NCBI RefSeq assembly: GCF_024701975.1
Contig: NZ_JANLNM010000001.1
Location: 124,001 to 188,000, forward strand
Reading direction: 5' to 3'
DNA from: Variovorax sp. ZS18.2.2
GTDB lineage: Bacteria > Pseudomonadota > Gammaproteobacteria > Burkholderiales > Burkholderiaceae_C
DNA: 64,000 nt
This document shows, in pieces, positions 1 through 9,577 of this stretch. The notes under the pieces were generated by a model that ran no database searches, was not told the origin of the DNA, and worked only from the letters and a program-made list of their open reading frames with translations. Numbering within the stretch: position 1 is the stretch's first letter; every line of letters begins with the position of its first letter. A program made the translations under genes and the position numbers.

Positions 1-187
1 GCGTGGCGATCCACGGCGCGGCGATGGAGAGCGCTGCCACGGCGATCAGCAGCAGCGCACCGATGATCAGCGTCGGGTGCTTGCGCACCCAGCGCCAGCG
101 CGGCGGGACGAAGGGCGCTTCGTCGGACGGGGTCGCAGCGGGCGCAACGGGTAGTGGGAGATCACTCATCGGGAGTACGGTGGACAT
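1..187 (-). CDS. Peptide ABC transporter permease, DppC-like (partial, N-terminus only)
   Basis: Only the first ~62 codons lie in the window; the rest runs off the left edge. The visible part has a polar N-terminal tail, a basic stretch (WRWVRKHP) and the start of the first membrane helix (LIIGALLLIAVAALSIAAPW), the usual opening of the second permease of Opp/Dpp importers. It follows the DppB-like gene with a 7-base gap, so it is almost certainly the partner permease of the same importer. The start is taken at 187; an in-frame ATG at 169 is an alternative. Family assignment rests mainly on gene order, since no EAA loop is visible. Confidence 0.75.
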   Translation of the reverse strand, partial: MSTVLPMSDLPLPVAPAATPSDEAPFVPPRWRWVRKHPTLIIGALLLIAVAALSIAAPWIAT

Positions 188-194
188 GTCTCGT

Positions 195-1130
195 TCAGTA
201 CTGGATGCGCGGATCGAAGAGCCGGTAGCTCAAATCGATCAGCAGGTTGATCAGCACGTACACCCCCGCCGACAGCAGCAGCACGCTCTGGATCACCGGG
301 TAGTCGTGGCGCTGCACCGAATCGATCACGAGGCGCCCCACGCCCGGAATGGCGAACACCGTCTCGGTGACCACCACGCCGCCGATCAGCAATGCGATGC
401 CGACGCCGATGGTCGTGGCGATGGGAATCGCTGCATTGCGCAGCGCGTGCCCGAGCACCGGCAGCACGCCGAGGCCCTTGGCGCGCGCGGTGCGGATGTA
501 GTCCTCATGCAGCACCTCGAGCACCGTGGCGCGCGTCATGCGGGTCACGAGCGCGATGTACACCAGCGCCAGGTTCACGCACGGCAGCACCAGCGAGCGC
601 AGCCATTCGCCCGGCCCCTCGGCAAAACGCACATAGCCCTGCACCGGAAACCACGGCAGCTGGATCGCGAACGCGTAGATCAGCAGATAGCCCACGAGGA
701 ACACCGGCACCGAGAACGCGAGCACCGCGAACACCATCACCAGCCGGTCGACCCAACTGCCCGCGCGGTAGGCCGCGAGCGTGCCCAGCGGCACCGCCAC
801 CACCAGCGTGATGAGCATGGTGAGCGCCGCGATCGACACCGTGGGCTCCAGCCGCTGGCCGAGCAGCTGCGACACCGGCACCTGCGTGAAGATCGAGGTG
901 CCCAGGTCGCCGGTGAAGAGCTTGCCGAGCCACACCGCGAACTGCTGCCACAGCGGCAGGTTCAGCCCGAGCGCGGCGCGCAGCTTCTCGATGTCTTCCA
1001 CGCTCGCGAGGTCGCCCGCGATGAGCGCGGCCGGATCGCCCGGCGACAGGTGGATCAGGAGGAACACCACCACGGCCACCACCGCCATGACGGGAAGCGT
1101 CGAGAGAAAGCGTCGAACGATGTAGCCCAT
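195..1130 (-). CDS. Peptide ABC transporter permease, DppB/OppB-like
   Basis: This 311-residue inner-membrane protein should form half of the transmembrane channel of an Opp/Dpp-type importer. It begins with the typical MGYIVRRFLSTLPV helix, has about six membrane segments, and carries the EAA-type cytoplasmic loop (DYIRTARAKGLG, about residues 205-216) that docks on the ATPase. The end, ending in LFDPRIQY, is also typical of DppB proteins. It lies 24 bases after the solute-binding gene and 7 before a DppC-like permease. The substrate is not determined by the permease; peptides or D-amino-acid-containing compounds are suggested by the neighbouring M81 peptidase and FAD oxidoreductase. The ATPase genes would be expected left of the window. 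Confidence 0.93.
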   Translation of the reverse strand: MGYIVRRFLSTLPVMAVVAVVVFLLIHLSPGDPAALIAGDLASVEDIEKLRAALGLNLPLWQQFAVWLGKLFTGDLGTSIFTQVPVSQLLGQRLEPTVSIAALTMLITLVVAVPLGTLAAYRAGSWVDRLVMVFAVLAFSVPVFLVGYLLIYAFAIQLPWFPVQGYVRFAEGPGEWLRSLVLPCVNLALVYIALVTRMTRATVLEVLHEDYIRTARAKGLGVLPVLGHALRNAAIPIATTIGVGIALLIGGVVVTETVFAIPGVGRLVIDSVQRHDYPVIQSVLLLSAGVYVLINLLIDLSYRLFDPRIQY

Positions 1131-1154
1131 GGCCGTGTGCGTCGTGCGTGTCCG

Positions 1155-2735
1155 TTAGCGGTCGAGCGCCCAGAACATCGGCATGCCGGCCCAGAGCTTG
1201 TCCAGGCCCTTCAGGTTGGCGCGCGCGGCAAAGGCGGCCGAGTACTGGCCTGCATTGATGTACGGCACGGCCTCGTAGGCGCGGGCCTGGAAGGCGTCGA
1301 GCAGTTCCTTGCGCTTGGCGGGCACGGTTTCCTTCAGCCAGGCGGTGCGCAGCTCGTCCAGTTGCTGGTCGCAGGGCCAGCCCGGCAGCGTGTTGCCGCA
1401 GGCCGCGCCCAGGTAGGCGTTGCTGATCGGCGAGTTGGCGTCGAACTCGCCGGCCACCGTCACGTACATGTTCCAGCCGCCGGCCTCGGGCGCATCGCGC
1501 TTGGCGCGGCGTGCGCCGATGGAGGCCCAGTCCAGGTTCTGCGCATCGACGTTGATGCCGATGCTCTTCATGGTCTGCGCGGCCATCAGCGCCTCGGCGT
1601 TGAGGTAGGGCACGTCGCTGGGCACCAGCAGCACGACCTTCTCGCCCTTGTAGCCCGCGTCGGCCAGCATCTTCTTGGCCTTGGCCACGTCGGCCTTGCG
1701 GTAGGGCTCGGCGCCGGCCGCGGTTTCGTTGGGGCTGCCGCAGATGAAGAAGGTGGGGCAGTAGGCCATGCGCATGTCCAGCGGATAACCCATGGCCGCG
1801 ACGAAGCGCTCCTGGTTCACCGCCTGCAGCAGGGCCTGGCGCACCTTCGGGTTGTTGAAGGGCGGGTGCAGCTGGTTCATGACCAGGAAGCCCTGGTAGG
1901 CGCCGCCCGAGCCGATCTTCACGCTCGCGTCGGTGCGCAGCGGTGCGATGTAGTCGGGCTGCAGTTGTTCGACCAGGTCGACCTCTCCGCGCTTCAGGGC
2001 TGCGATGGCGCTGTTGGAGTCGGGCAGGTACAGCCACTCGACGCGCTCGAAGTTGCTCTTCTTGCTGCCGGCCAGGCCGTTGGGCGGTTCGCTGCGCGCC
2101 ACGTAGTTGGGGTTGCGCACGAACACCGCCTTGTTGCCCGGCACCCATTCGTCGCGCTTGAAGATGAAGGGGCCCGAGCCCAGCACCTCGGTGAGCGGCG
2201 CGGTGGCCGGCATCTTGGCCAGGCGCTCCGGCAGCACCACCGGCGGAAAGCCCGAGGGCTTGGCCAGCGCATCGAGCACCATGCCGAAGGGCTCGGTGAG
2301 GGTGAGCGTGAAGTTGCGCGCATCGACCTGCTTCCACTCGGCGCCGCTTGCGGTCATCGCGCGGCCCAGGCTGTCGCGTGCGGCCCAGCGCTGCAGCGAG
2401 GCGACCGCGTCGGCCGAGGTGACGGCGCTGCCGTCGGAGAACTTCAGGCCCGGGCGCAGCGTGAAGCTCCACTGCTTGCCGTCTTTCGAGGCCGTGTATT
2501 TCTCGACCATCTGCGGCTGCGGCTTGCCGGTCGAGTCCTGCGCGAACAGGGTGTCGTAGACCATGTAGCCAAAGTTGCGCGAGATGTAGGCGGTGGTGAA
2601 GGTCGGGTCGAGGATCTTCAGGTCCGCATGCGCCACCACCTTGAGCGTCTTGGGCGCGGGTGCCTGGGCGAGCGCCGGGAGGCACGCGGCGGAAAGCGCC
2701 AGGGCGGCGAGAGCTGCAAGCGTTCGTCGTTTCAT
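1155..2735 (-). CDS. ABC transporter solute-binding protein, family 5 (DppA/OppA-like)
   Basis: A 526-residue periplasmic binding protein. The first ~25 residues are a Sec signal peptide (MKRRTLAALAALALSAACLPALAQA). The mature part has family-5 features: an early LKILDPTFTT segment, the YDTLF region, SADAVASLQRW and GAEPYRKADVAKAKKMLADAGY. Length is normal for the family. It captures a peptide or peptide-like ligand and delivers it to the DppB/DppC permeases encoded immediately downstream. The gene follows the M81 peptidase by 42 bases in the same direction, so binding protein, peptidase and oxidoreductase are probably co-transcribed. Ligand identity cannot be read from the sequence. Confidence 0.93.
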   Translation of the reverse strand: MKRRTLAALAALALSAACLPALAQAPAPKTLKVVAHADLKILDPTFTTAYISRNFGYMVYDTLFAQDSTGKPQPQMVEKYTASKDGKQWSFTLRPGLKFSDGSAVTSADAVASLQRWAARDSLGRAMTASGAEWKQVDARNFTLTLTEPFGMVLDALAKPSGFPPVVLPERLAKMPATAPLTEVLGSGPFIFKRDEWVPGNKAVFVRNPNYVARSEPPNGLAGSKKSNFERVEWLYLPDSNSAIAALKRGEVDLVEQLQPDYIAPLRTDASVKIGSGGAYQGFLVMNQLHPPFNNPKVRQALLQAVNQERFVAAMGYPLDMRMAYCPTFFICGSPNETAAGAEPYRKADVAKAKKMLADAGYKGEKVVLLVPSDVPYLNAEALMAAQTMKSIGINVDAQNLDWASIGARRAKRDAPEAGGWNMYVTVAGEFDANSPISNAYLGAACGNTLPGWPCDQQLDELRTAWLKETVPAKRKELLDAFQARAYEAVPYINAGQYSAAFAARANLKGLDKLWAGMPMFWALDR

Positions 2736-2777
2736 CGTCGGTACTCCGGGTGGGGCGAAAAATAAGAAAGGAGAAGC

Positions 2778-4229
2778 TCAGGCGGCGACGCCGATAGGCC
2801 ACTTGGGCAGGCGTGCTTTTTTGTAGGGCAGGGTGTTGAGGTCGAGCGTCACGGCGCCCGGCGCACCGGCGTAGATCACATGCTTCGCAACCTTCGAGTA
2901 CGACGCGTAGAAGTGCTGCGACGACTTCACGACGATGATCTTCTTGGCCGCGAGGTCGCAGCCCAGTTGCGTGAACAGATCGGTGCCCATCGCCTGATTG
3001 CGCAGCGTGATCAGCACGATCTCGATGCCGTTGGTTTCGATGAGTGCGCTGTCGCCCATCAGCGTGGGCGTGCCGGCAAGGCCCGTCATCACCAGGTCGT
3101 GCTTGAGTGCCTTCACGGTGCATTCGAGGTCCAGCGGATCGCCAGAGAGCGGACTGATCTTGCCGCCGATGCGCATCGCGAGCTTCGCGCCCACGCCCGC
3201 ATCGAAGGCGATGCGCACGGCGATCGGGTCCCACATCGGGCCGAGCGCCGCGTTGGTGATGCCGCGCTCGACCATGCGGCGCAGGATGAAGGTGGAATCG
3301 CTCGCTGCACCGCCACCGGGGTTGTCGGCGCCATCGGACAGCACCACGGGGCCACCGTCGAAGGCCAGCGCCTCGTCCAGCGAGGCATCAATGCTCGGGT
3401 AGTTGACCGTGAGGCCGTCGCGCATCGCGATCACCTCGTCCGCAAGCTGGCGTGCGAGTGCGTCGGCCTTGGCCTGGTCGCTATCGGTGTAGACCAGCAC
3501 CTTGGTGCCCATCTCGGGAACGTCGCCCCACGAGAAGCCATGTGTGAGCGAGACCGACAGCACGCCGTCCTTGCCTTCGAGCGACTGCATGCGCTCGACG
3601 AAACCGCGTGCCGGCTCGCGCGAGGTGTGGACCGTGACGATCATGTCGCAGTCGACCACCGCGGCCACTGGCTTGACCTTGCCCTCGACCATCGCGGCGC
3701 AGATGTCCACCAGCTCGAGCCCGCGCTCCAGCACGTCGGTGTGCGGGTACTCCTTGAAGGAAATCATCAAGTCGGAGTTGGCGATCATCTCGGGCGTGAG
3801 GTGGTTGTGCGGATCGAGCTCGGCGCCGATCACCACCTTGGGCCCCACGATCTGCCGCACGCGTGCCAGCAGGTCGCCTTCGCAGTCGTCATAACCGTCG
3901 GCCACCATCGCGCCGTGCAGGCCGAGCAGCACCATGTCCACCGGGAGCACCGCGCGCAGGTCGTCGAGCAGTTCGTCGCGCAGCGTTTCGTAGGCGTGGC
4001 GCGTGGTCGTTCCGCTGGGCTGCGCGCCGGCCACCATGCCTTCGAAGAGTTGCCAGCCCTTGTCCGCGCCGCGCATGCGTGCGGCCCACAGCGGGCCCGA
4101 GAACAGCGTCATCGCATCGGGGTGCTTGCCGGCGGGGAAGTGGCCGCGGTCCTTGAAGGAGGCGAGGCCGGTGGGCATCGGACCGAAGGTGTTGGTTTCG
4201 GTGGCGAGGGAGGCACTGAAGACACGCAT
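2778..4229 (-). CDS. M81 family metallopeptidase (MlrC-like)
   Basis: A 483-residue cytoplasmic protein of the M81/MlrC family, named after the enzyme that hydrolyses linearised microcystin. Visible features are the N-terminal TETNTF segment, a probable zinc-ligand set Asp139-x-His141 (ELDPHNH) with His163 22 residues further on (EYPHTDV), and the glycine-rich SDGADNPGGGAASD motif near residue 285 that is typical of the family. The D-x-H and H spacing agrees with the zinc site I recall for MlrC. The start at 4229 (MRVFSASLATETNT) is chosen because the open frame upstream is antisense to the oxidoreductase gene. Its place between an amino-acid oxidoreductase and a peptide importer suggests cleavage of an imported unusual peptide; the substrate is unknown. 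Confidence 0.9.
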   Translation of the reverse strand: MRVFSASLATETNTFGPMPTGLASFKDRGHFPAGKHPDAMTLFSGPLWAARMRGADKGWQLFEGMVAGAQPSGTTTRHAYETLRDELLDDLRAVLPVDMVLLGLHGAMVADGYDDCEGDLLARVRQIVGPKVVIGAELDPHNHLTPEMIANSDLMISFKEYPHTDVLERGLELVDICAAMVEGKVKPVAAVVDCDMIVTVHTSREPARGFVERMQSLEGKDGVLSVSLTHGFSWGDVPEMGTKVLVYTDSDQAKADALARQLADEVIAMRDGLTVNYPSIDASLDEALAFDGGPVVLSDGADNPGGGAASDSTFILRRMVERGITNAALGPMWDPIAVRIAFDAGVGAKLAMRIGGKISPLSGDPLDLECTVKALKHDLVMTGLAGTPTLMGDSALIETNGIEIVLITLRNQAMGTDLFTQLGCDLAAKKIIVVKSSQHFYASYSKVAKHVIYAGAPGAVTLDLNTLPYKKARLPKWPIGVAA

Positions 4230-4266
4230 GGGGATGGTCTCTGTGGTTGTTGTGGGGATGTTCTTG

Positions 4267-5430
<1,164 letters not shown>

Positions 5431-5445
5431 TCAAAAGTGTAGGAA

Positions 5446-5548
5446 GAAATTTGCGGATACGCAAATTAATTAAGAAGCACCAAGGGGAAACCATGGTGCA
5501 CCGCATCGGTGAAATTTGCGTCAATGCAATTTGCGTATACGCAACTTC
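5446..5548. promoter_or_regulatory. Cluster of AATTTGCG palindromes (probable XRE operators) in the divergent gap
   Basis: The gap between the oxidoreductase start (5427) and the regulator start (5632) holds repeated copies of one motif. Site 1 is AATTTGCG-GATA-CGCAAATT at 5448-5467, a perfect inverted repeat with 8-base arms. Site 2 is AATTTGCG-TCAA-TGCAATTT at 5513-5532, with two arm mismatches. Site 3 contains the perfect 14-base palindrome TTGCGTATACGCAA at 5531-5544, within AATTTGCG at 5528 and a nearly symmetric right arm. Half-sites at 5513 and 5528 are 15 bases apart. This is what binding of a dimeric HTH protein to both divergent promoters would look like. Confidence 0.8.
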
Positions 5549-5631
5549 CGCGCCTGCGTCATCCGGGTTGCCATGGATGGCGTGCGGGCCCGCTGGCAGA
5601 ATCGCCATGCACTACAAAGAGAAAGCCAAGC

Positions 5632-6342
5632 GTGAATCCACACACAGGGACCAAGCCGGGGACGAAGCAAAAGGACGAGGCGCCCACGCTGGACCGCACC
5701 ACTTTCGGTCACCGCCTGCGCACCGCGCGCAAGCGTTTCGGCTGGACGCTGGCGCAGCTGGCCGAGCGTTCGGGCGTGTCGATCACTACCATCTCGCGCG
5801 CCGAGCGCGGCCAGCTCGCGCTGGGGTACGAAAACTTCGCCGCGCTGGGCCGCGCGCTCGAGATGGACATGAACGCGATGTTCGCGGGCGCCGGCGTCAA
5901 GCCCGCGCAGTTCGATGGACCCGTGGTCACGCGCGCGGGCAAGGGCGTGGTCTACCGCGGTCTCTCGTTCGCCTACGAGTTCCTCGGCACCTCTGCCGCC
6001 GGCAAGCAGATGAGCCCCGTCGTCGGCACGGTGCATGCGCGCAGCGTCAACGGCCCGGAAGACTTCGCGCGGCATCCGGGCGAAGAGTTCGCCTACGTGT
6101 TGTCGGGCGAGATCGAGGTGCACTTCGACACGGGCGAAGTGGTGCACCTCGCGCGCGGCGATTCGCTGTACTACGACAGCAGCATCGGCCATGCGTACGT
6201 GAGCGTGAGCCGGCAGCTTGCGAAGATCGTCGGCGTGACCTCGGGGGAGAGCGGGCACATGAGGTCGGCGCGCGAGGCGCCTGTGCTCAAGCCGGCGCGC
6301 AAGGCGGCGCCGAAGAAGACCGGGCGCGGCGGCAAGGGCTGA
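5632..6342 (+). CDS. XRE family transcriptional regulator with C-terminal cupin domain
   Basis: A 236-residue regulator. An N-terminal XRE helix-turn-helix (FGHRLRTARKRFGWTLAQLAERSGVS, about residues 25-80) is followed by a cupin sensor domain (HPGEEFAYVLSGEIEVHF ... GDSLYYDSSIGH, about residues 135-195), and the tail is Lys/Arg-rich. GTG at 5632 is preferred: a purine-rich stretch precedes it, whereas the upstream in-frame GTG at 5509 would translate straight through the palindromes. Regulators of this type sense a small ligand and usually control the adjacent operon and themselves. The divergent placement and the AATTTGCG palindromes point to control of the oxidoreductase-M81-Dpp operon. 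Confidence 0.9.
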   Translation: MNPHTGTKPGTKQKDEAPTLDRTTFGHRLRTARKRFGWTLAQLAERSGVSITTISRAERGQLALGYENFAALGRALEMDMNAMFAGAGVKPAQFDGPVVTRAGKGVVYRGLSFAYEFLGTSAAGKQMSPVVGTVHARSVNGPEDFARHPGEEFAYVLSGEIEVHFDTGEVVHLARGDSLYYDSSIGHAYVSVSRQLAKIVGVTSGESGHMRSAREAPVLKPARKAAPKKTGRGGKG

Positions 6343-6453
6343 TGGCGAAGAGCCTTTGTGAGGCCCACCGCCGGCAAAACGCTGGCAAGTTGTCGCCGAA
6401 GCGGATGCAAAATCTGGCAAATTGAATGCAGATGCAACTCGGGAGGCGGCACC

Positions 6454-7452
6454 ATGCGACATCACTTCGGCGATTTTCTTGATCGCGATGGAAGCTATTG
6501 GACGATAGTTCCAAACAGAGAGCGATACGCCTATCGCATCGACGATGTGATCGAGGGAAGCCCGGACATCACGATCACGACCATCGGGAAAGAGGACAAG
6601 CATTGGCGGCGCGTCCTCACGCTTCCGAGCCTGGTCGAACTGACGCTGCATGAACCCACCACGGAGCAACTGGCCGCGATTGGCGCGATCACATCGATCA
6701 AGCGCCTGCGCATCACCCATGCGAAACCGCAGACCCTCGATTTCATTCGTCCGATGGATGGGGTCGAGGAACTCGTCCTGGAATATGTCTCTGGCTTCAG
6801 TGACCTGTCGCCTCTGGGCGCACTTCGAAACCTTCGAGCCCTGCACATGGAAAACCTCCGCAGGGTGTCGGATCTTGGTGGCCTGGCGACCGCGACAAAT
6901 CTCAAGTACCTCGCGATATACGGCACCCCGGATTGGGACCAGCCGATAGACGGCTTCGAGTTTCTTCGCGGGCTGTCGCAGCTGGAGGTGCTTGCACTGT
7001 GGCAGATCAAGTGCCGGGCTCCCTATCCCGCCATGCTGCCCGCGGTCAGCCTGCGTCGGCTCAAAAAGCTGAGCCTCCACGGAAGCTATCTCTCCACGGA
7101 GGAATATGCGTTGCTGGAGGAGGCGTTGGGCAGCGTCGAAGGTGCGGCCTGGGGGCCCTTCCGGACGGTGGCGCGTTCGGAAATCCCACTCCCCGACGAC
7201 GACGTGCGTGCACATCTTTCAGATGCCGACATTCGCGCCCATCACTACCGGGAGGTTTATCTGCACTACAACGGCAAGCGCTTCATTGACGACCCTGCTT
7301 CGCGATGGTTCGAATTCACGGGTCGGGCTGCCGGAAGAGTGAAATGCAGCAGCCCCTCGGCGGCAGCAAAGTGTCTGGAGAAGTCGGAGCGATACGACAG
7401 CATGAGAGTGCAGGCAAGAGCGCTTGTCGAGCGAGAGCGCGGCGGCCGCTGA
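6454..7452 (+). CDS. Leucine-rich-repeat-like protein of unknown function
   Basis: A 332-residue protein without signal peptide. Residues ~50-230 read as irregular leucine-rich repeats (LPSLVELTLHEPTTEQL, ITSIKRLRITHA, GVEELVLEYVSGFSDLSPLGAL, LRALHMENL, LKYLAIYG, LEVLALWQIKC, LKKLSLHGSYLS), suggesting a curved protein-binding scaffold. The C-terminal ~100 residues are polar and not recognised. The start at 6454 is supported by GGGAGG at 6441-6446, 7 bases upstream of the ATG. Composition is visibly less GC-rich than the flanking genes, a possible sign of transfer. No partner is evident; it lies between the XRE regulator and a methyltransferase on the same strand. Confidence 0.75.
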   Translation: MRHHFGDFLDRDGSYWTIVPNRERYAYRIDDVIEGSPDITITTIGKEDKHWRRVLTLPSLVELTLHEPTTEQLAAIGAITSIKRLRITHAKPQTLDFIRPMDGVEELVLEYVSGFSDLSPLGALRNLRALHMENLRRVSDLGGLATATNLKYLAIYGTPDWDQPIDGFEFLRGLSQLEVLALWQIKCRAPYPAMLPAVSLRRLKKLSLHGSYLSTEEYALLEEALGSVEGAAWGPFRTVARSEIPLPDDDVRAHLSDADIRAHHYREVYLHYNGKRFIDDPASRWFEFTGRAAGRVKCSSPSAAAKCLEKSERYDSMRVQARALVERERGGR

Positions 7453-7474
7453 TATTTGCGAAAAGCAACTCTTC

Positions 7475-8110
7475 ATGAGCACAGAGAGCGACGCGAGATT
7501 CTGGGACCGGACTTCATCCAGGTATGCGACGAGCGCAGTAGCAGACCCAGCCGGTTACGAGCGCACGCTGGGCCGCACGAGCGCCTTGCTGAACGCGAAC
7601 GCCAGAGTGCTGGAGCTGGGTTGTGGAACGGGAACGACGGCGCTGCGGCTCGCGGGCGATGCGGGTGCCTATCTCGCAACCGACATCTCCGCCGGAATGA
7701 TCGCGATCGCCAACGAGAAACACGCTGCGACCCCCATACCGGCTCTCGCTTTCCGGACCGCGACCGCAGATGCGTTGGCATCAGAGGCAGCACGCTTCGA
7801 CGCCGTTCTGGGATTCAACTACCTGCACCTGGTGCACGACCTTTCCGGCACATTGCATGCCATTCACACCATGCTCACGCCAGAGGGCTTGTTCATCTCC
7901 AAGACACCCTGCGTCGGCGATATGAACCCACTCATCCGCCTTGCATTGCCCGCGATGCGCGCGATCGGAAAGGCACCGCATGCAGGCATCTTTCGCGCGA
8001 CGGAACTGAGCGAGTACATCGATGCCGCGGACTTCGAAATCCTCGCCACCGAGAGCCACGCAACGAAGGGCAATGACAACCGCCCCTATATCGTGGCTCG
8101 CAAGAAGTGA
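7475..8110 (+). CDS. Class I SAM-dependent methyltransferase
   Basis: A 211-residue protein with the class I methyltransferase fold. Motif I is VLELGCGTGTTALRLA (about residues 46-61), followed by the acidic strand YLATDISAGMIAIA and a post-II region around AARFDAVLGFNYLHLVHD. These features bind S-adenosylmethionine; the acceptor is not evident, and the architecture is common among small-molecule methylases. The ATG at 7475 lies 22 bases after the LRR-like gene, so the two may be co-transcribed. The upstream reading frame into the LRR gene is not needed for the fold. Confidence 0.85.
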   Translation: MSTESDARFWDRTSSRYATSAVADPAGYERTLGRTSALLNANARVLELGCGTGTTALRLAGDAGAYLATDISAGMIAIANEKHAATPIPALAFRTATADALASEAARFDAVLGFNYLHLVHDLSGTLHAIHTMLTPEGLFISKTPCVGDMNPLIRLALPAMRAIGKAPHAGIFRATELSEYIDAADFEILATESHATKGNDNRPYIVARKK

Positions 8111-8147
8111 AGTCGCGAGAACGGATGACCGGTGCTGCAGAAGGGTA

Positions 8148-8177
8148 TTGACCGCGTCGAAGCGACGAAGTTATAGT
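8148..8177 (+). promoter_or_regulatory. Candidate sigma-70 promoter upstream of the MFS gene
   Basis: TTGACC at 8148-8153 and TATAGT at 8172-8177 are separated by 18 bases, a good match to -35/-10 elements in otherwise GC-rich sequence. It sits about 110 bases upstream of the MFS start at 8290, in the 179-base gap after the methyltransferase. Nothing else was recognised in that gap. Confidence 0.45.
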
Positions 8178-8289
8178 CGCCGCCGCAGAGCCCACGTGGC
8201 GCTGTCGTAAGCGTTACCGTCATCCAACGCGTCCTTTGTCGAGAGGATCCCAGTAGGGAATATCTCGATCCATAAAGACGCGCCTTGGT

Positions 8290-9489
8290 ATGACATCACT
8301 ATCTCCCCCTGCATCCGTTCGCCCGTTCGGGACCCCCTCTGCTTTCACGGGGCTCGCTCCCGTGGTGCTGGCGGTCTTCCTCGGATTTCTTGCAATCAGC
8401 GTCCCGCTGGCGGCCCTCGCCCTCGAGGTGCGCGACCACCTGGGGTTCGACGCAGCCACCGTGGGCTGGGCCATCGGCGTCCAGTCGCTGGCCACGCTGC
8501 TGACCCGCCATCGGGCGGGCACGCTCTGCGATCAGCGCGGGCCCCGCGCCGCCGTTCTTCTCGGGCTTCCGCTCACCGCTTGCTCGGGCCTGGCTTACGG
8601 CCTGTCGAGCGTGTTGCCCATCGACCCCGCTGCAAAGCTCGCCGTGCTGCTTCTCGGCCGCTTGGTGGCAGGCCTTGGCGAGAGCCTGTTCCTCACGGGC
8701 TTGATGAGCTGGGGCATCGCGCGCGTGGGCCCCGCGCGCACCGGCAAGGTCATGTCCTGGACGGGCATTGCGATCTACGCCGCGCTCGGGCTCGGCGCGC
8801 CGTTGGGGCTGGCCGTGCAGGCGGCACACGGGTTTGCCGGTGTCGGCGTTCTTGCGCTGCTGACGCCGATGCTGGCCTGGGTCATCGCCCTGCGCCTTCC
8901 ACCTGTTCCCGCCGCCGGCGGGCAGCGTGTGCCGTTCCATCACGTGCTCGGCCTGATCTGGCGACCCGGCCTCGTGCTCGCACTGGCGACCGTTCCCTAT
9001 GCTGCGATGGCCGCCTTCCTGACGCTCGATTACGCGGCGCATGGCTGGCCGCGGGCTGGCACGGCGCTGCTCGGCTTCGGTGCCGCCTACGTGCTCGTGC
9101 GCCTGGTCGGCTCAGGCCTGCCGGACCGGTTCGGCGCGACGCGAGTGGCCGTGGGCTCGTTGATCTTCGAGGCCATCGGCCAACTGCTCATCTGGTGCGC
9201 TCCCGCGCCGGGCATGGCCGTGCTGGGCGCGACGCTGACAGGGCTCGGCTTCTCCCTCGTGTTCCCCGCGATGGGCGTGCTCGCGACCCGCTCCGTTCCG
9301 CCGGAACAGCGCGGCCGTGCGGTGGGCAACTTCATCGCCTTCGCCGATATCGCGATGGGCGTGACCGGACCCGTGGTCGGCTTCGCGATCCAGTGGTTCG
9401 GGATCACTGCGGCCTTCCTCGTCGGTGCCGGCGCGACCTGCGCGGCCCTGTGCCTGCTGCCCTCCCTGCGGCTCGGTCGCAGCGAATAG
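8290..9489 (+). CDS. MFS transporter (sugar-efflux/YhhS-like type)
   Basis: A 399-residue inner-membrane protein with about 12 hydrophobic segments. The loop after helix 2 (LLTRHRAGTLCDQRGPRAAVL) is the MFS motif-A region (G-x-x-x-D-x-x-G-x-R). Overall layout resembles the arabinose-efflux-permease-like branch (YhhS/YfcJ). It probably exports a small molecule by proton antiport; the cargo is unknown. The 8290 start has only a weak ribosome site. It is followed 88 bases later by an SDR oxidoreductase on the same strand. Confidence 0.87.
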   Translation: MTSLSPPASVRPFGTPSAFTGLAPVVLAVFLGFLAISVPLAALALEVRDHLGFDAATVGWAIGVQSLATLLTRHRAGTLCDQRGPRAAVLLGLPLTACSGLAYGLSSVLPIDPAAKLAVLLLGRLVAGLGESLFLTGLMSWGIARVGPARTGKVMSWTGIAIYAALGLGAPLGLAVQAAHGFAGVGVLALLTPMLAWVIALRLPPVPAAGGQRVPFHHVLGLIWRPGLVLALATVPYAAMAAFLTLDYAAHGWPRAGTALLGFGAAYVLVRLVGSGLPDRFGATRVAVGSLIFEAIGQLLIWCAPAPGMAVLGATLTGLGFSLVFPAMGVLATRSVPPEQRGRAVGNFIAFADIAMGVTGPVVGFAIQWFGITAAFLVGAGATCAALCLLPSLRLGRSE

Positions 9490-9577
9490 CCCCGCGAAGC
9501 CTTCCACTTTCGAGGAGAAGGCGAGGGCGCTATCACGTCACCTGCATACGACCCCAACGCAACCAGGAATATCAATC

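Noticed and set aside
3..2765. Long open frame on the plus strand (about 920 codons)
   Set aside because: It is the antisense shadow of the Dpp binding-protein and permease genes; it is His/Arg-rich with no domain, a usual product of high-GC DNA.
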